From the NCBI RefSeq assembly GCF_000176135.1, contig NZ_ACZN01000017.1, positions 682,001-746,000 on the forward strand: a stretch of 64,000 bases of DNA, in the 5' to 3' direction. A model generated the notes under the pieces. It made no database searches and had not been told where the DNA came from. It was given only the letters and a program-made list of their open reading frames with translations. The DNA comes from Vibrio coralliilyticus ATCC BAA-450 (GTDB lineage Bacteria > Pseudomonadota > Gammaproteobacteria > Enterobacterales > Vibrionaceae). Below, in pieces: positions 8,587 through 19,000 of this stretch (position 1 is the stretch's first letter; the number at the start of each line of letters is the position of its first letter). The position numbers and the translations under genes were made by a program.

Positions 8587-9437
8587 AGTGTGTCCAAGGT
8601 ATTAAACAGACTGAGAACAACAGGGGCGACAATCATGACCACGACTGGAAGCATGATGAACACCACAAGTGGGAAAGACATTTTGGCTGGAATTTTTCCT
8701 ACCCACTCTTCGAGATCGAGCAACTGGTATTGACGACTATCAGACGCAATCAGGCTCAATGCCTGCGAGAGAGGCGTACCAAACTGAAGTGCTTGAGACA
8801 TAGTCACAACCATGTTGTTGATATCTGGCAATTCCAATCTCTGATCCAGATTCTGCAAAGCTTGCTGCGGAGAATCCAGCACCGACATTTCCGTTGCGGT
8901 CAGTGCCCATTCTCGGGCTAAAGCCGGAGAAACTGACGTCATTTCTTCACCAACAACACGGAAAGTGTTTTCCAATGTCAGCCCAGAAGCGACGCAGACC
9001 ACCATAAGATCGAGTGCATCGGGTGCCACTTTGGAGATTTCCTGACGAATCTGGTTAACGCGCCATTCGAGCAGTCGATCAACCGCAATACCGCATGCGA
9101 TTGCCACAGCTATATCCTGAGCAATATCCGCCGCTGACCAGCCTAAAGAGCGGCTAAAATGCCACAAGCCAGCGCCGCAAAGCATCAAGACAAAGCGAAT
9201 CAATACAAACTGGGTTTCTGCATGATTTTGGCTAAAGCCAATTAATGCCAGTTGTTTTTGACGAGCTGGGTTCGACTTCCATCGCCATTTTTCGCCTAGT
9301 GAGCGAGTGTGCAGTGTCGAAATACTGACCTGTTTCAAGCGGCGATGGATGACGTCCTGCTGACGTGCAAGCTGAAAGCAAACCACGGAACTAATGACGC
9401 CCACCACAATCAGCAAGGTCGCAATCATAGATATCAT
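8583..9437 (-). CDS. tadC: TadC inner-membrane platform protein
   Basis: The 284-residue type II secretion F-domain protein has an N-terminal membrane helix. A central GspF-like segment (DALDLMVVCVASGLTLE through the LEDLEEW-like region) leads to two C-terminal membrane helices. TadC pairs with TadB to form the inner-membrane platform driven by the TadA ATPase. It overlaps tadB by 4 nt and tadD by 4 nt. Confidence 0.87.
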   Translation of the reverse strand: MISMIATLLIVVGVISSVVCFQLARQQDVIHRRLKQVSISTLHTRSLGEKWRWKSNPARQKQLALIGFSQNHAETQFVLIRFVLMLCGAGLWHFSRSLGWSAADIAQDIAVAIACGIAVDRLLEWRVNQIRQEISKVAPDALDLMVVCVASGLTLENTFRVVGEEMTSVSPALAREWALTATEMSVLDSPQQALQNLDQRLELPDINNMVVTMSQALQFGTPLSQALSLIASDSRQYQLLDLEEWVGKIPAKMSFPLVVFIMLPVVVMIVAPVVLSLFNTLDTL

Positions 9438-10339
9438 GAGAACTTCCTATTTTTAGTCAGCGAATGGAGCGTGAAACCGCCAAAAGCAATGCTGGCTGCA
9501 CAGTAAATCAGAATCGACTGACCACTTTCGGTGTAGACCAGTAACTCGAACAACGACACATCAATCCACGCAACAACGGCCACCAGTATCAATGGCAGCA
9601 GCGAAAGAAATTTTGCCGTCATTCTCGGTTCCGCGGTCATACTTTTTACCTTCTTGAGCATGGCTCGATTGTCATGCATGGTGCGGCTCAGATTGTGGAG
9701 GATCTCCCTCAACTGGCCTCCGTTACTCTGATTAAGAATCAGAGCGACGGAAAAATAACGAAAAGTACGGTAAGGAAGGCGAGTACAGGCTTCATCAAGT
9801 GTTTGACGCAGTGAAATACCTAACGCCAAATTGTCTGTAATAAGCGCAAATTCCCGCCCCAATAACCCTGTTTGAGAATTCGCCACTTGTTCGATGGCTT
9901 GAGGAACAGAAAGGCCGGCGGACACCGCACGACTAACAAGCCCCAACACCTGAACGATATTGGTATCAAACTCTTCAATTTGCTTTTTACGACGCACAAC
10001 AAACAGCGCGCAGAACAAGACACCAAAACACACTAAAACAACAGCGGTTTGCCAATACCATGCCAGCGCTTGCAGCCAGAATATCGTGCCAAGCGGTAAA
10101 GCGAATGCTGATAAAGCAAGCAGTAGCTTGTCCTGACGTGGCAACAAGGCGTCAGTACGATACAAGAACTCGCGCACTCTCCCGCCAGACTGGCGCGATT
10201 TAACAATCGAGCTCAAATGACTCGTACCCGCCTCAGGGGTATACTTCGACAAGCGTCGCTTCACATTACGACGCTGGCTGTAGTAATGAAGGGAAAACGC
10301 TACGGTCAGGCACCAAATCACGACCAGAGCAAGGATCAT
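9434..10339 (-). CDS. tadB: TadB inner-membrane platform protein
   Basis: The 301-residue protein has an N-terminal helix, a pair of membrane segments near 85-115, a GspF-like cytoplasmic domain (VLGLVSRAVSAGLSVPQAIEQ, then LNQSNGGQLREILHNLS), and C-terminal membrane helices. The GGQLREIL region is typical of TadB. It forms the inner-membrane assembly platform with TadC. Overlaps of 4 nt with tadA and tadC indicate coupled translation. Confidence 0.87.
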   Translation of the reverse strand: MILALVVIWCLTVAFSLHYYSQRRNVKRRLSKYTPEAGTSHLSSIVKSRQSGGRVREFLYRTDALLPRQDKLLLALSAFALPLGTIFWLQALAWYWQTAVVLVCFGVLFCALFVVRRKKQIEEFDTNIVQVLGLVSRAVSAGLSVPQAIEQVANSQTGLLGREFALITDNLALGISLRQTLDEACTRLPYRTFRYFSVALILNQSNGGQLREILHNLSRTMHDNRAMLKKVKSMTAEPRMTAKFLSLLPLILVAVVAWIDVSLFELLVYTESGQSILIYCAASIAFGGFTLHSLTKNRKFS

Positions 10340-11673
10340 AAGTTGAGCTCCATGGCCGAACGTAATTGGCTGTCAAGTTGGTAATATTGCGCTTTGGATG
10401 CAAAAGCAGGCAAGCTTCTGGCACTCATGTACTTGCCCAGCAGTTGACCCTGATGATCTTCGCCCTGAACCTCAAAGCGGTAGAGATCGTTGGTGACATA
10501 CTGCTCGCCTTCCAAACCGATAACCTCTGTGATAGCGACGACACGACGCTTGCCATCACGCATTCTCTCTACCTGAACCACCACATCAATCGTATCAGCC
10601 ACTTGTCGACGCAATGCAAACAATGGCAAGGTGGATTGCGCCATCATCAGCATGTTTTCAATTCGAACCAATGCATCTAACGAAGAATTCGCGTGTAAGG
10701 TCGATAAAGAACCTTCGTGGCCAGTGTTCATAGCCTGCATCATTTCAAAGGCTTCGTCACCACGCACCTCTCCAAGGATGATACGATCAGGGCGCATCCT
10801 TAGCGCATTCTTAACCAACTCTCGTTGACTGACAGCAGCGAGCCCTTCTGCGTTTGCAGGTCTGGTTTCAGCTCGAACCACGTGCGGCTGTTGAAGCTGA
10901 AGCTCTGCGGCATCTTCAATGGTGATAATCCGCTCATGAGGCGAAATACTGAATGACATCGCATTGAGCAGCGTCGTTTTACCTGCACCGGTTCCACCCG
11001 CAATCAAAACGTTCAACCGACAACGAACAATGATGTCCAGTAAGCGCACCATACTGTCTGACATGGCGCCATTTTGCGCCATCTGATTGAGAGACAGTTT
11101 TTCCTGATTGAATTTACGAATTGAAATACACGTGCCATCCAATGCAAGCGGAGGGATCATGACATTGACCCTGCTGCCATCTTCTAAACGCGCATCAACC
11201 AGTGGAGAGCTTTCATCAATTCGACGACCTACTTTGCTGACGATTCGACGAGCTAGGTTGAGCAACTGCTCTTCACTGCGAAACTCGACCGACGTCTTTT
11301 GCAATTTACCCAATTTCTCGATGTAAACCTCATTGGGGCCATTCACCATGATGTCACTTACCATGGGATCATCGATCAATGGTTGCAGCGGCCCCAAACC
11401 CAATAGCTCATCCACCAGCTGTTTGACCACTAGCGCGACTTCACGATTGCCCAGTGGTAGCTGATGAGTCGCAACCACATCCGTCACCAGCAGTAAAATC
11501 CTCGCTTCTAATTCCTGAGGGCTGAGTTTGATGACAACACTGGCTTCAATCGCATTCACCACCTGAGAGTGGATCAGGTGATAATGTTCACGAATAGGAT
11601 CCGATTGCGCTGCTACGGCACTGTGTGCGTGGTTTACCGCTAATGGCTCTTTCGCTCTTGTCGACTTAAACAT
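10336..11673 (-). CDS. tadA: TadA/CpaF pilus assembly ATPase
   Basis: The 445-residue cytoplasmic ATPase of the type II/IV secretion superfamily powers Flp pilus polymerisation and, in some systems, retraction. Walker A is GGTGAGKTT (226-234). An Asp box follows (IITIEDAAEL), then Walker B in IILGEVRGDEAFE and a His box in GSLSTLHANS. The N-terminal domain contains PLIDDPMVSDIMVNGP, characteristic of CpaF. It is translationally coupled to tadB (4 nt) and tadZ (1 nt). Confidence 0.93.
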   Translation of the reverse strand: MFKSTRAKEPLAVNHAHSAVAAQSDPIREHYHLIHSQVVNAIEASVVIKLSPQELEARILLLVTDVVATHQLPLGNREVALVVKQLVDELLGLGPLQPLIDDPMVSDIMVNGPNEVYIEKLGKLQKTSVEFRSEEQLLNLARRIVSKVGRRIDESSPLVDARLEDGSRVNVMIPPLALDGTCISIRKFNQEKLSLNQMAQNGAMSDSMVRLLDIIVRCRLNVLIAGGTGAGKTTLLNAMSFSISPHERIITIEDAAELQLQQPHVVRAETRPANAEGLAAVSQRELVKNALRMRPDRIILGEVRGDEAFEMMQAMNTGHEGSLSTLHANSSLDALVRIENMLMMAQSTLPLFALRRQVADTIDVVVQVERMRDGKRRVVAITEVIGLEGEQYVTNDLYRFEVQGEDHQGQLLGKYMSARSLPAFASKAQYYQLDSQLRSAMELNL

Positions 11674-12839
11674 TACGCCCCTCGTTTCCAGAATCTGAAT
11701 GAGCGTGATTGCGGTGTGCCTTCAACTTTATCCGCTAAGTCAGAAAACGCTTGGCTGACCTTGCGATTCCCTCTGATGGCAGACTGCCCCAACGACTCTT
11801 TAGCTAAGAAGTGATTCGGTGCAAAAGGCACTGAAACATCAATATCAACACCCAGTGCACGGTGAACATCATTCAATGCAATTAAGGAAGCTTTGTTCGA
11901 TTTGGTGCGATTGACGACTAAGAGGTTTTCCTTAGCGAGACCAGCTTCTGCCCCAGCAGAAAGGAAGCTAAAGATTTGCCCAGCGTTACGAATTGACGAC
12001 AAGGTTGGCTCAACGACGATAACGCGCACATCTGCACTTTTTAGCACGCTCATACCGACCTGATCTCTCAGAGAGAACGAGGGAATATCAAAGATGAGAT
12101 TATCGGCGTGCTCCAGGCAGTATTTACTGAAATGTTCTAACGCGTTTTTGTCCGGCCAAAACGGGTCTGTATCCAAAGGTAAATAGCCCGTGAACAAGGT
12201 TAAGTCTGGCTGAACCGTAATGCCACTTCGTTCAAAGACTACTGGCTCAAGGCGCTCTGGATACTGCAGCATTTCAACCAAAGCGGTATTCCCTTGAACA
12301 TCGAAGTGCAAGTCCAGATCCCCTGAGGCAAAATCAAGGTCAGCCACTGCTGTCGACTGGCCACGGCTGTTCATCATTCGTGCGAGATTCGCAACGACAG
12401 TGGAAGTGCCAACGCCACCTTTAGTACCTACTACAGAGATACGTTTACCCCTTTGGTTTCCATTGTGATGGTGACCAAAATCGAGAGACGCGAACGCATC
12501 CGGTGCAATAGGATTCACCAGATATTCGAGAGCTCCAGCCGATAGCAAACTGCGGTAGTAAGCGATCTTCTCATCATCACCAATTGCGATGACCTTGCAG
12601 CCTGTACGATGAACTAGATTACTCACAAGACTTTGAGCATCTTCAATTGACAAACCAATCACATCTAGCGCAATGACGCTGTGGTTATTGATCAGTGCCT
12701 GCTTGATGATCTGCTCACGCTCTAGAGAAACCTGAGTAAGCTGAGTGATCCCTTGCTCTGCAAATGCAAGGCTTAGATGGTAGCTGTCCAGCGCCGGAGA
12801 GCTTGCCACCAATACTGAAAGGTTCTGATTTTTCATCAT
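11673..12839 (-). CDS. tadZ: TadZ/CpaE localisation ATPase
   Basis: The 388-residue protein has an N-terminal receiver-like domain (about 1-125) and a ParA/MinD-like ATPase domain. The P-loop is GTKGGVGTST (138-147). The family's signature Lys is absent after GGVG, where Thr is found instead, as is common in TadZ proteins. TadZ marks the pole or site where the Tad machine assembles. It lies between rcpB and tadA with overlapping ends. Confidence 0.87.
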   Translation of the reverse strand: MMKNQNLSVLVASSPALDSYHLSLAFAEQGITQLTQVSLEREQIIKQALINNHSVIALDVIGLSIEDAQSLVSNLVHRTGCKVIAIGDDEKIAYYRSLLSAGALEYLVNPIAPDAFASLDFGHHHNGNQRGKRISVVGTKGGVGTSTVVANLARMMNSRGQSTAVADLDFASGDLDLHFDVQGNTALVEMLQYPERLEPVVFERSGITVQPDLTLFTGYLPLDTDPFWPDKNALEHFSKYCLEHADNLIFDIPSFSLRDQVGMSVLKSADVRVIVVEPTLSSIRNAGQIFSFLSAGAEAGLAKENLLVVNRTKSNKASLIALNDVHRALGVDIDVSVPFAPNHFLAKESLGQSAIRGNRKVSQAFSDLADKVEGTPQSRSFRFWKRGA

Positions 12840-13465
12840 TAGTTACCCCCCGTACTAATCGAAATCACCGAGCCGTTGTCTTGACTATTTTCATTGGTGC
12901 TTGCTGGAGCAACATAAGCATCAATGGCTGCAACGGCTTTTGCCCCATTCGTTGGACCGAGCTTTTCACCCACAACCAAATCCTTCGGGTTAGCGACCAT
13001 TTGCGCTAAAGCCGCAGCATTACTGCACCCGTATGCCTGATGCGTTTTATATTGGTTGAAGATGACCGGCTGTGATTTGTCAGTGCCACATCCAGGCACT
13101 TTGGCACGAAACGACTCAACGATGACCTGCACATCACCAGATTGAGTTCCGGTCGCACGTTCCGTCATGATCTGGTGCTTGGCGAGGCCCTGTCCGAGCA
13201 ATAGGTTTGAAATAGGCTTAATCTGAGACTGCCCTTTAGGTGAATAGCTCACCAATTTCACTCTTAGGCTATAAGGGTTTCCGCGCTGAACGATGAACGA
13301 ACGGATATCTTGTTGCTGCTGCGGAGTTAGCGACTGCTTTTCGACCGCAAGAGTAAGCTTATTAGTTACGGAGACCACATCTATGGCAGGCTGACGCGCT
13401 ATTTGATCAGAAGCACAGCCACTCAGGGCAAGCAAAACAGGCAAAAGTAACGATTGTATTTTCAT
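12839..13465 (-). CDS. rcpB: RcpB/CpaD-like pilus lipoprotein
   Basis: The start at 13465 is chosen because it has a GAGGTG ribosome site and gives a lipoprotein signal (LLLPVLLALSGC); a longer frame upstream would overlap rcpA. The ~208-residue product matches CpaD. It has an OmpA-like middle segment (PKGQSQIKPISNLLLGQG), a Cys pair, and the GCSNAAALAQMVANPKDLV block near the C-terminus. It is an outer-membrane lipoprotein of the Tad channel. It lies 7 nt after rcpA and overlaps tadZ by one base. Confidence 0.85.
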   Translation of the reverse strand: MKIQSLLLPVLLALSGCASDQIARQPAIDVVSVTNKLTLAVEKQSLTPQQQQDIRSFIVQRGNPYSLRVKLVSYSPKGQSQIKPISNLLLGQGLAKHQIMTERATGTQSGDVQVIVESFRAKVPGCGTDKSQPVIFNQYKTHQAYGCSNAAALAQMVANPKDLVVGEKLGPTNGAKAVAAIDAYVAPASTNENSQDNGSVISISTGGN

Positions 13466-13472
13466 GCGCACC

Positions 13473-14882
13473 TCAGTAGTAAAATCCGTTGTCGCCCAGT
13501 AAACGAGGCTTGCGGTTGTCGGTGTAAGTTGCTTTGCCACTGGTTCCGACGAAATCCTCGTCAGGCAGCGCCAGTAGTCTCTCCAAATCGCTTTGTGGAA
13601 TCAGAGCATCGGTAGGAATCGGCAAGTTATCGCTTCGTGTTGGCTCGACAAGATAAGCGGTAGCGATAATGATCAGTTCTGTTTCACGGCGTTGATACTC
13701 GTTAGAACGGAAAAGACCACCTAGAATTGGAATATCTCCCATACCCGGCAGTTTTTGTAGCTGCTCAATTTCACTACTTTGCAGTAAACCGCCAAGTGCA
13801 AAGCTCTGCCCGCTAGCCAGTTCAATCGTTGTTGACGCTCTACGTGACGTAAAGGAAGGCAGTACATTGCCATTTAAAACCGCTTGATTATCAACAGAGA
13901 CACTGCTGACCTCAGGCTCAACTTTTAAGCTGATTCTATCTGGACCAAGCACCACAGGTTTGAAGTTCAGATTGACACCAAATGGCTTGTACTCAACCGT
14001 CGCAGTGTCCCCTTGAATCAGAGGAATTGGCACTTCGCCACCAACTAGGAAGTTAGCTTCTTCACCAGACATTGCGGTCAGGTTTGGCTCTGCCAGAATC
14101 GACATATCACCAGTAGAAGCCAGCGCATCAACCAGCGCACTTAGGTTAGGTTTGCCCCAACTACTTACATCCCAAGGTTTATTGTAAAGAAAGCTACCGA
14201 CCGTATTCTCAACGGTGCTGCCATTGGTGACCAGAGAGCCCCACTTAATGCCGAGTTTATTCGATACATTGCGTGAGACTTCTGCAATTCGAATACGGAT
14301 GTTAACTTGCGTTGGCATCGTCACGACCAACTGGTTAATCAGCTCGTCACCATTCGAGTTTTGCTGGTTTTCAGAGTTACTCTCCGATGAATTACTGCTT
14401 TTTGAAGAGTCATTGTTATTGCTCTCTTGCGGAGCGACGATCGGAGACAAATACCCTTTCGCCACATTAACGATACTGTGCGCCATTACCGGAGTCGGCA
14501 CAGACCCTTTAAGCCACAGCTTGCCACCGAGTGATTCAGAATTCACGGAAGCGTCAGGGAACTGGGCTTTGATTAGTTCATCCAATTCCTGAGTATCATG
14601 GACCACGCGAATTTTGTTGCTGTAAATCACTCGTTCCTGCTCATTAAGAACGGTGATCGTGGCAGTGCCAGCCTGCATACCAAACACCATGATTTTAGTG
14701 TTGGTCATAGGTTGATAGTCCGCGATGTGTGTATTGGAAATAAAAATCGACTTTGCCTTTTCTGACAGGCGAATCATTTTCGCTTCATTTATGTTCACTT
14801 CGAGGGCATTTGCCCATGTTGGAAGCGCAAAAAGCCAACCGGGAAGCAGCAACAAGCTCCACCAGCGCAGTAATGTGTTCAT
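13473..14882 (-). CDS. rcpA: RcpA/CpaC secretin of the Tad pilus
   Basis: The 469-residue outer-membrane secretin has a signal peptide (about 1-26). An N-terminal type-II/III domain holds GTATITVLNEQ and a BON-like segment. An unusual Ser/Asn-rich linker lies near residues 158-185. The secretin core has FLVGGEVPIPL, then VEPEVSSV, and the C-terminal GGLLQSSEIEQLQKLPGMG block ending with RRETELIIIATAYLVEP. It forms the channel through which the pilus emerges. The Ser/Asn/Glu linker is longer than I expect for CpaC and could be a flexible hinge. Confidence 0.92.
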   Translation of the reverse strand: MNTLLRWWSLLLLPGWLFALPTWANALEVNINEAKMIRLSEKAKSIFISNTHIADYQPMTNTKIMVFGMQAGTATITVLNEQERVIYSNKIRVVHDTQELDELIKAQFPDASVNSESLGGKLWLKGSVPTPVMAHSIVNVAKGYLSPIVAPQESNNNDSSKSSNSSESNSENQQNSNGDELINQLVVTMPTQVNIRIRIAEVSRNVSNKLGIKWGSLVTNGSTVENTVGSFLYNKPWDVSSWGKPNLSALVDALASTGDMSILAEPNLTAMSGEEANFLVGGEVPIPLIQGDTATVEYKPFGVNLNFKPVVLGPDRISLKVEPEVSSVSVDNQAVLNGNVLPSFTSRRASTTIELASGQSFALGGLLQSSEIEQLQKLPGMGDIPILGGLFRSNEYQRRETELIIIATAYLVEPTRSDNLPIPTDALIPQSDLERLLALPDEDFVGTSGKATYTDNRKPRLLGDNGFYY

Positions 14883-14900
14883 TGTTTCGTCCTGAAGTTG

Positions 14901-15740
14901 TTAGTTTTTGTCGCTGTTTGGTCGTAACTGAATCAGGTCTACGTCCGGAGCAATTAGTTTGCTTTCCGGATTCAGCTGAGTCGTTGTGATGGTATGGCTT
15001 TGCGGTAATGAAAAGTCTGTTTCACCCGAACCACGCAATGAAAGAGTCAAGCGGCCTAACTGGTTAGCAAGCACAATTTGTGTTGCCTGCTCTGGCGTCA
15101 CTTCAAGTGATACAGAGCTGTTATCCGGTATTTTTGCCCCGTAGTCATGACGCTTTTCCTGGAACCCTTCAGATGATGAGAGATTATTGAAAGCAAGAAT
15201 ACGAACATTGGTTGCAATAGTGCTGACGTAAAGGCCTTCAACCACATTATCGTACTTCTTCAACTCGCTGACCTTAGAACCCAGCAGTAAAATATCGACT
15301 TTATCACCCGGTTGAACAAAGCCAGAATTGGCAGTCACCTGATCAACAGGCACCGATACCGCTCTATACCCAGCTCTGACTTTCAAGGCTAATGAAGCCC
15401 CACCCTGTGGTGGTATCAAGTCAGCCGCAGCGATAACTTGCCCTTGTTTAATTGCAATATGTGCAATACCACTCGCCAGGTTAATGGAAGTGATCTCATC
15501 TTCCGTCACGTAATCGACGTAATCAGAAAGCTGCTCCTCACTCAGAGATTGCCAACGAAACATATTGGGCGTGTAGACATCGCCGACACCGATATCCTGA
15601 CCCGAAACCAGCACTCGCTGGAACACTTGTTCAGGTTGCTCTTTCGTCTGATGTTCTGAGTTATCTTGCCCAAGCAGCAACAATCCTATGCCTACGCTAG
15701 ACAGTAAGATAGATAACATCATCAATCGCTTAGCCGTCAT
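14901..15740 (-). CDS. rcpC: RcpC/CpaB pilus assembly protein
   Basis: The 279-residue protein has an N-terminal membrane anchor (MLSILLSSVGIGLLLLG), then a SAF domain (RVLVSGQDIGVGDVYTPNMF; HIAIKQGQVIAAADLIPP). The RcpC core has RAVSVPVDQVTANSGFVQPGD and DILLLGS. CpaB proteins sit in the periplasm and link the inner-membrane machine with the secretin. It follows flp by 24 nt. In many tad loci tadV lies here, but it is absent. Confidence 0.87.
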   Translation of the reverse strand: MTAKRLMMLSILLSSVGIGLLLLGQDNSEHQTKEQPEQVFQRVLVSGQDIGVGDVYTPNMFRWQSLSEEQLSDYVDYVTEDEITSINLASGIAHIAIKQGQVIAAADLIPPQGGASLALKVRAGYRAVSVPVDQVTANSGFVQPGDKVDILLLGSKVSELKKYDNVVEGLYVSTIATNVRILAFNNLSSSEGFQEKRHDYGAKIPDNSSVSLEVTPEQATQIVLANQLGRLTLSLRGSGETDFSLPQSHTITTTQLNPESKLIAPDVDLIQLRPNSDKN

Positions 15741-15764
15741 GATTATTCCTTCAGCCTTGTCGGT

Positions 15765-15947
15765 TTAGTTACCAGAATCCTGAGTTTGCTCCAGTGATTC
15801 GATCACTGTCTCGTAGGCACCCACAATGGCTTTGGTCAACTTGCCATCACTGCCTCCAACGAACGAAAGAAGAACAACAGACATTGCCGCTGCCAAAATT
15901 GCGTATTCAATCGCAGCTGCGCCACGTTGCTTATTTTTATTTAACAT
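15765..15947 (-). CDS. flp: Flp-type major pilin
   Basis: The ATG at 15947 has an AGGAG ribosome site and gives a 60-residue prepilin with a short basic leader (MLNKNKQRG). Cleavage is expected after G9, followed by AAAIEYAILAAAMSVVLLS, the Flp hydrophobic core with its Glu-Tyr pair. It is the structural subunit of the Tad pilus. The gene is first in the tad set and follows the terminator-like hairpin at 15973-15996. Its transcription therefore depends on read-through or a promoter in the end of the upstream lipoprotein gene. Confidence 0.92.
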   Translation of the reverse strand: MLNKNKQRGAAAIEYAILAAAMSVVLLSFVGGSDGKLTKAIVGAYETVIESLEQTQDSGN

Positions 15948-15972
15948 GAATAGACTCCTGAAAAAGAGAAGG

Positions 15973-15996
15973 TTCAGCCGCAATAAAAGGGCTGAA
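15973..15996 (-). terminator. Hairpin with T-rich tail between the 1625-aa lipoprotein gene and flp
   Basis: A 7-bp stem (TTCAGCC / GGCTGAA) with a 10-nt loop lies just after the stop of the upstream gene. On the minus strand it is followed by CCTTCTCTTTTTC. It may be a partial terminator controlling read-through into flp. Confidence 0.5.
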
Positions 15997-16004
15997 AGTT
16001 ATTA

Positions 16005-19000
16005 TTATTTTGAGATAAATCGGTATAGGTAATTTTTAAAGAACTCGTGAGAGCTTCTTTCTTTCCGTCCTTGCTCACCTGATTTTAAATCTAGATAATC
16101 GTAATAATTTGAAGTTGTTAGGTTGTTCAAATAAATGGAGACTGTGCCGCCGTAAGAGCCTTTTACTATGCTGTGTACGAATACAGTTTCATCTAGTGGC
16201 ATCAAGCTTGATAGTTCATCGACAGATGGCAACCGCCAGTTGCTTAAGCCGCAAACTTTTTCAGAGTTTTGAAGGTTTAACCTTTCGCTGTAAAGTGCGT
16301 AATCAACTTGGCGAGCCCCCCCATCATTGGTATCAAACAACTGCCAGACTTCCCCAGTAGAATCATTTTTTGCACACGATGCCTGTTCTCTACTTTGCAC
16401 AATATCGCCATTGTGCGCGAGATAGATCCAGTTAATCTGTTGGACCGTTTCACGGACTAAACGCGCTAACGTAACATCTTGATCTGAATAATGACTGTGT
16501 GAGAACCTTTCCGTCTCACCTATGTGCGTTTCAGTTGAATAGGTATAAGCCTTCTGCTTGTCCGCACTGTATTCAGCGTCTGACCAGTAGTAATATGTGG
16601 AAGTTTTCTGGCCTTGATTAGCGGGGTGATGAGGGAAAGCTTTAAGATCTAAAGTCGCCTCTTTACCTTCTAGCGTGGTAGCTGTCGCCAATCCTTTTAA
16701 CTGAGGTAAGCTCGGCACCTGCCAGTCACTGAATCCGCAAAAAGAACGATTGTTTCTCGCTTCTAAGTAACCACCAGCACCTAGCAAGGTTTTTATGTCA
16801 GCGCCTGCTGCATTGAAAGAGACGTGGTCAACACCACCAATTTGGCCATCTTGTAGTAGAGTCCATGTTCTCTTTTTATCACCAGAACTCACATCCAATA
16901 CACAACGCCAACCTTGAGCATATGTTGCACTTGCAGGCAAGAAACGACCAAGTAAATCTAATTTGGCAAACCGACCCAATACGGTCGCTTCTCCCTGACT
17001 GACAACATACCCAGCGTCATGCGCTCGATTTAATCCGTCTACAATTGCGACTTTCAGAGCCGAAATATCCTGAAGTGAAGAAGCGTGTGCAACTTCCTCT
17101 GTAAGAGGGGTAATTAACAAACCAAGTGTCTTAAAGCGATCCGGAAGAGCCGCTAAATTCGTGTCTAATAGTTGCTTCAAAATCGCAAGTGATTGGATTT
17201 CACTTTCCATTTGAGCGACTAAATCGCTCAATGCCAATGACGAAGAATGAATTTCACTGCCTAGACTTGCTGCCAATAAACGATCTTTTTCAGAAACAAG
17301 CTCACTATCTAGTGTATGTATTTTCGCTATTTGTTTGGCGGCTTCTAGAAGCTCTTTTGTTACGACTAAAGCATTTATGTTTTCACGAATGGTAGACAGC
17401 TTAGTCTCAAGGCTTTTTACGTTGACCAGGAAACTAATGCTCGCCGTATCAGTGTTGTAGCGCAGGAGGTTGGACTGTAGTTTAAAATCTTTTAACACTG
17501 ATTCAAATTGCACTAATTGAGAACTTGATGGCATGACAGCCTTGTTCACAGTCTCCAGTTGATCTGAAACGTCAGTAAGTAATATTCGAGACGTTTTGGT
17601 TTGATTCTTGAGTGCAGTAAACCAGTTAGATAAAAAATTCTCAGACTCTGTCGTTAACGTATTTTGGTCAGATAATAGCTTTTCTGCACTAGCTAACTGA
17701 GTGATTGAGTCAGCGAGCAACCTATCGCTAGATATGGTTTCCCATTTTGCATAAGCATAGTTGAAAAGCATACCAGGCTCTTTTTCTATACCTTTTGCAT
17801 AGGTCACGGGTACGCCGGACTTGTTGGCCCAAATGGACGGAGAAGCATCACTGATCATGTTGCCTCGCACTGTTGGAGGCAAAGAATCACTGTTTCTCTT
17901 CGACAGTAATGCAACTTCCTCAGCTGTAGGCAAAGTCCATTGGCTGATACCGCAGTTGTTTAGTTCAGATATCACGCTCATTACTTCAGCTGAAGTCGAG
18001 ATAGAAACAGAAGTTGACCAAAAGATAGGTGTACCTTTACCTTCAGTATCATATTCAGCGATACATTTAACATTGCTACCTACCCAACCATTGTAATCCG
18101 CATAGCTTGGTACTTGCAGCATTGACACCATCGGAAGATACTGAATCGCAACAAACTTACCTTCCAAACTAGATGCCCAAAGAATCTCACTCGCCGGGTG
18201 TTCCAAACCTGGGAATACGCTCTTTTTAACACGCAGGCCGACGTTACTCTTCGCATAAGCCTGTGTACCGATAAACTGAGGAACCGATGTAACAGGTTTC
18301 CAGCTAGCACCTTGGTCGACCGTAAATTCATAATACTCAGGCTTATCAAAGGTGACGGCTTTATCAGCAATGGTGGTCGAGAGGAAGTTCCAAGAGATTA
18401 AGTTGGGGTACTTTGTGTTGGCTTGGTCACTCCCTACAACGATGTTTCCACCTGTCAGTGCAGGTAATTTTGGAAGCTCTGTAAAGGCAGTGTCATTACT
18501 GGCTTGTGCGCCTGCTGGCATGCCGTTTTCACTATTAGCACGAACGCGTACTTGAACATGACCGATACTTTTGGCGACATCGCCCACTACTACAGGCTTT
18601 TCTAGCACTGGAGCCCAATCAGTTCCCTGATTCATTGACCACTCATAGTCGGACAATGAGGTAAAGCCAGTGACAAAGGTCCAGTCCAATGTATCAGCAA
18701 TGTCATCCACCACCACACCTGTTGGCGCTGCTGGCGCATCCGGTTGCTTTGTCAGAGCCTTGGTGTTTGACAAAGCGGAACTAGCAAGACGTCCTGTGAC
18801 GGGATCGTACTTAACACGGACCTCTAAACTACCAACGGCATAAACTTTGTCTTCAAGTTGAAGAGGTTTGCTCTGAACGGTTGCCCAAGCTGCACCATCG
18901 ACGCGATATTCATAATCACTATCCGAATTAAAACCATCGACCCAATCCCAATTGAACGTATTTAACGCATCATTAACCAGCCCATTCGTCGGCGCACTTG

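Noticed and set aside
12839..13540. Longer start for the rcpB gene at 13540
   Set aside because: It would overlap rcpA by 68 nt and bury the lipoprotein signal; the ATG at 13465 has a good ribosome site.
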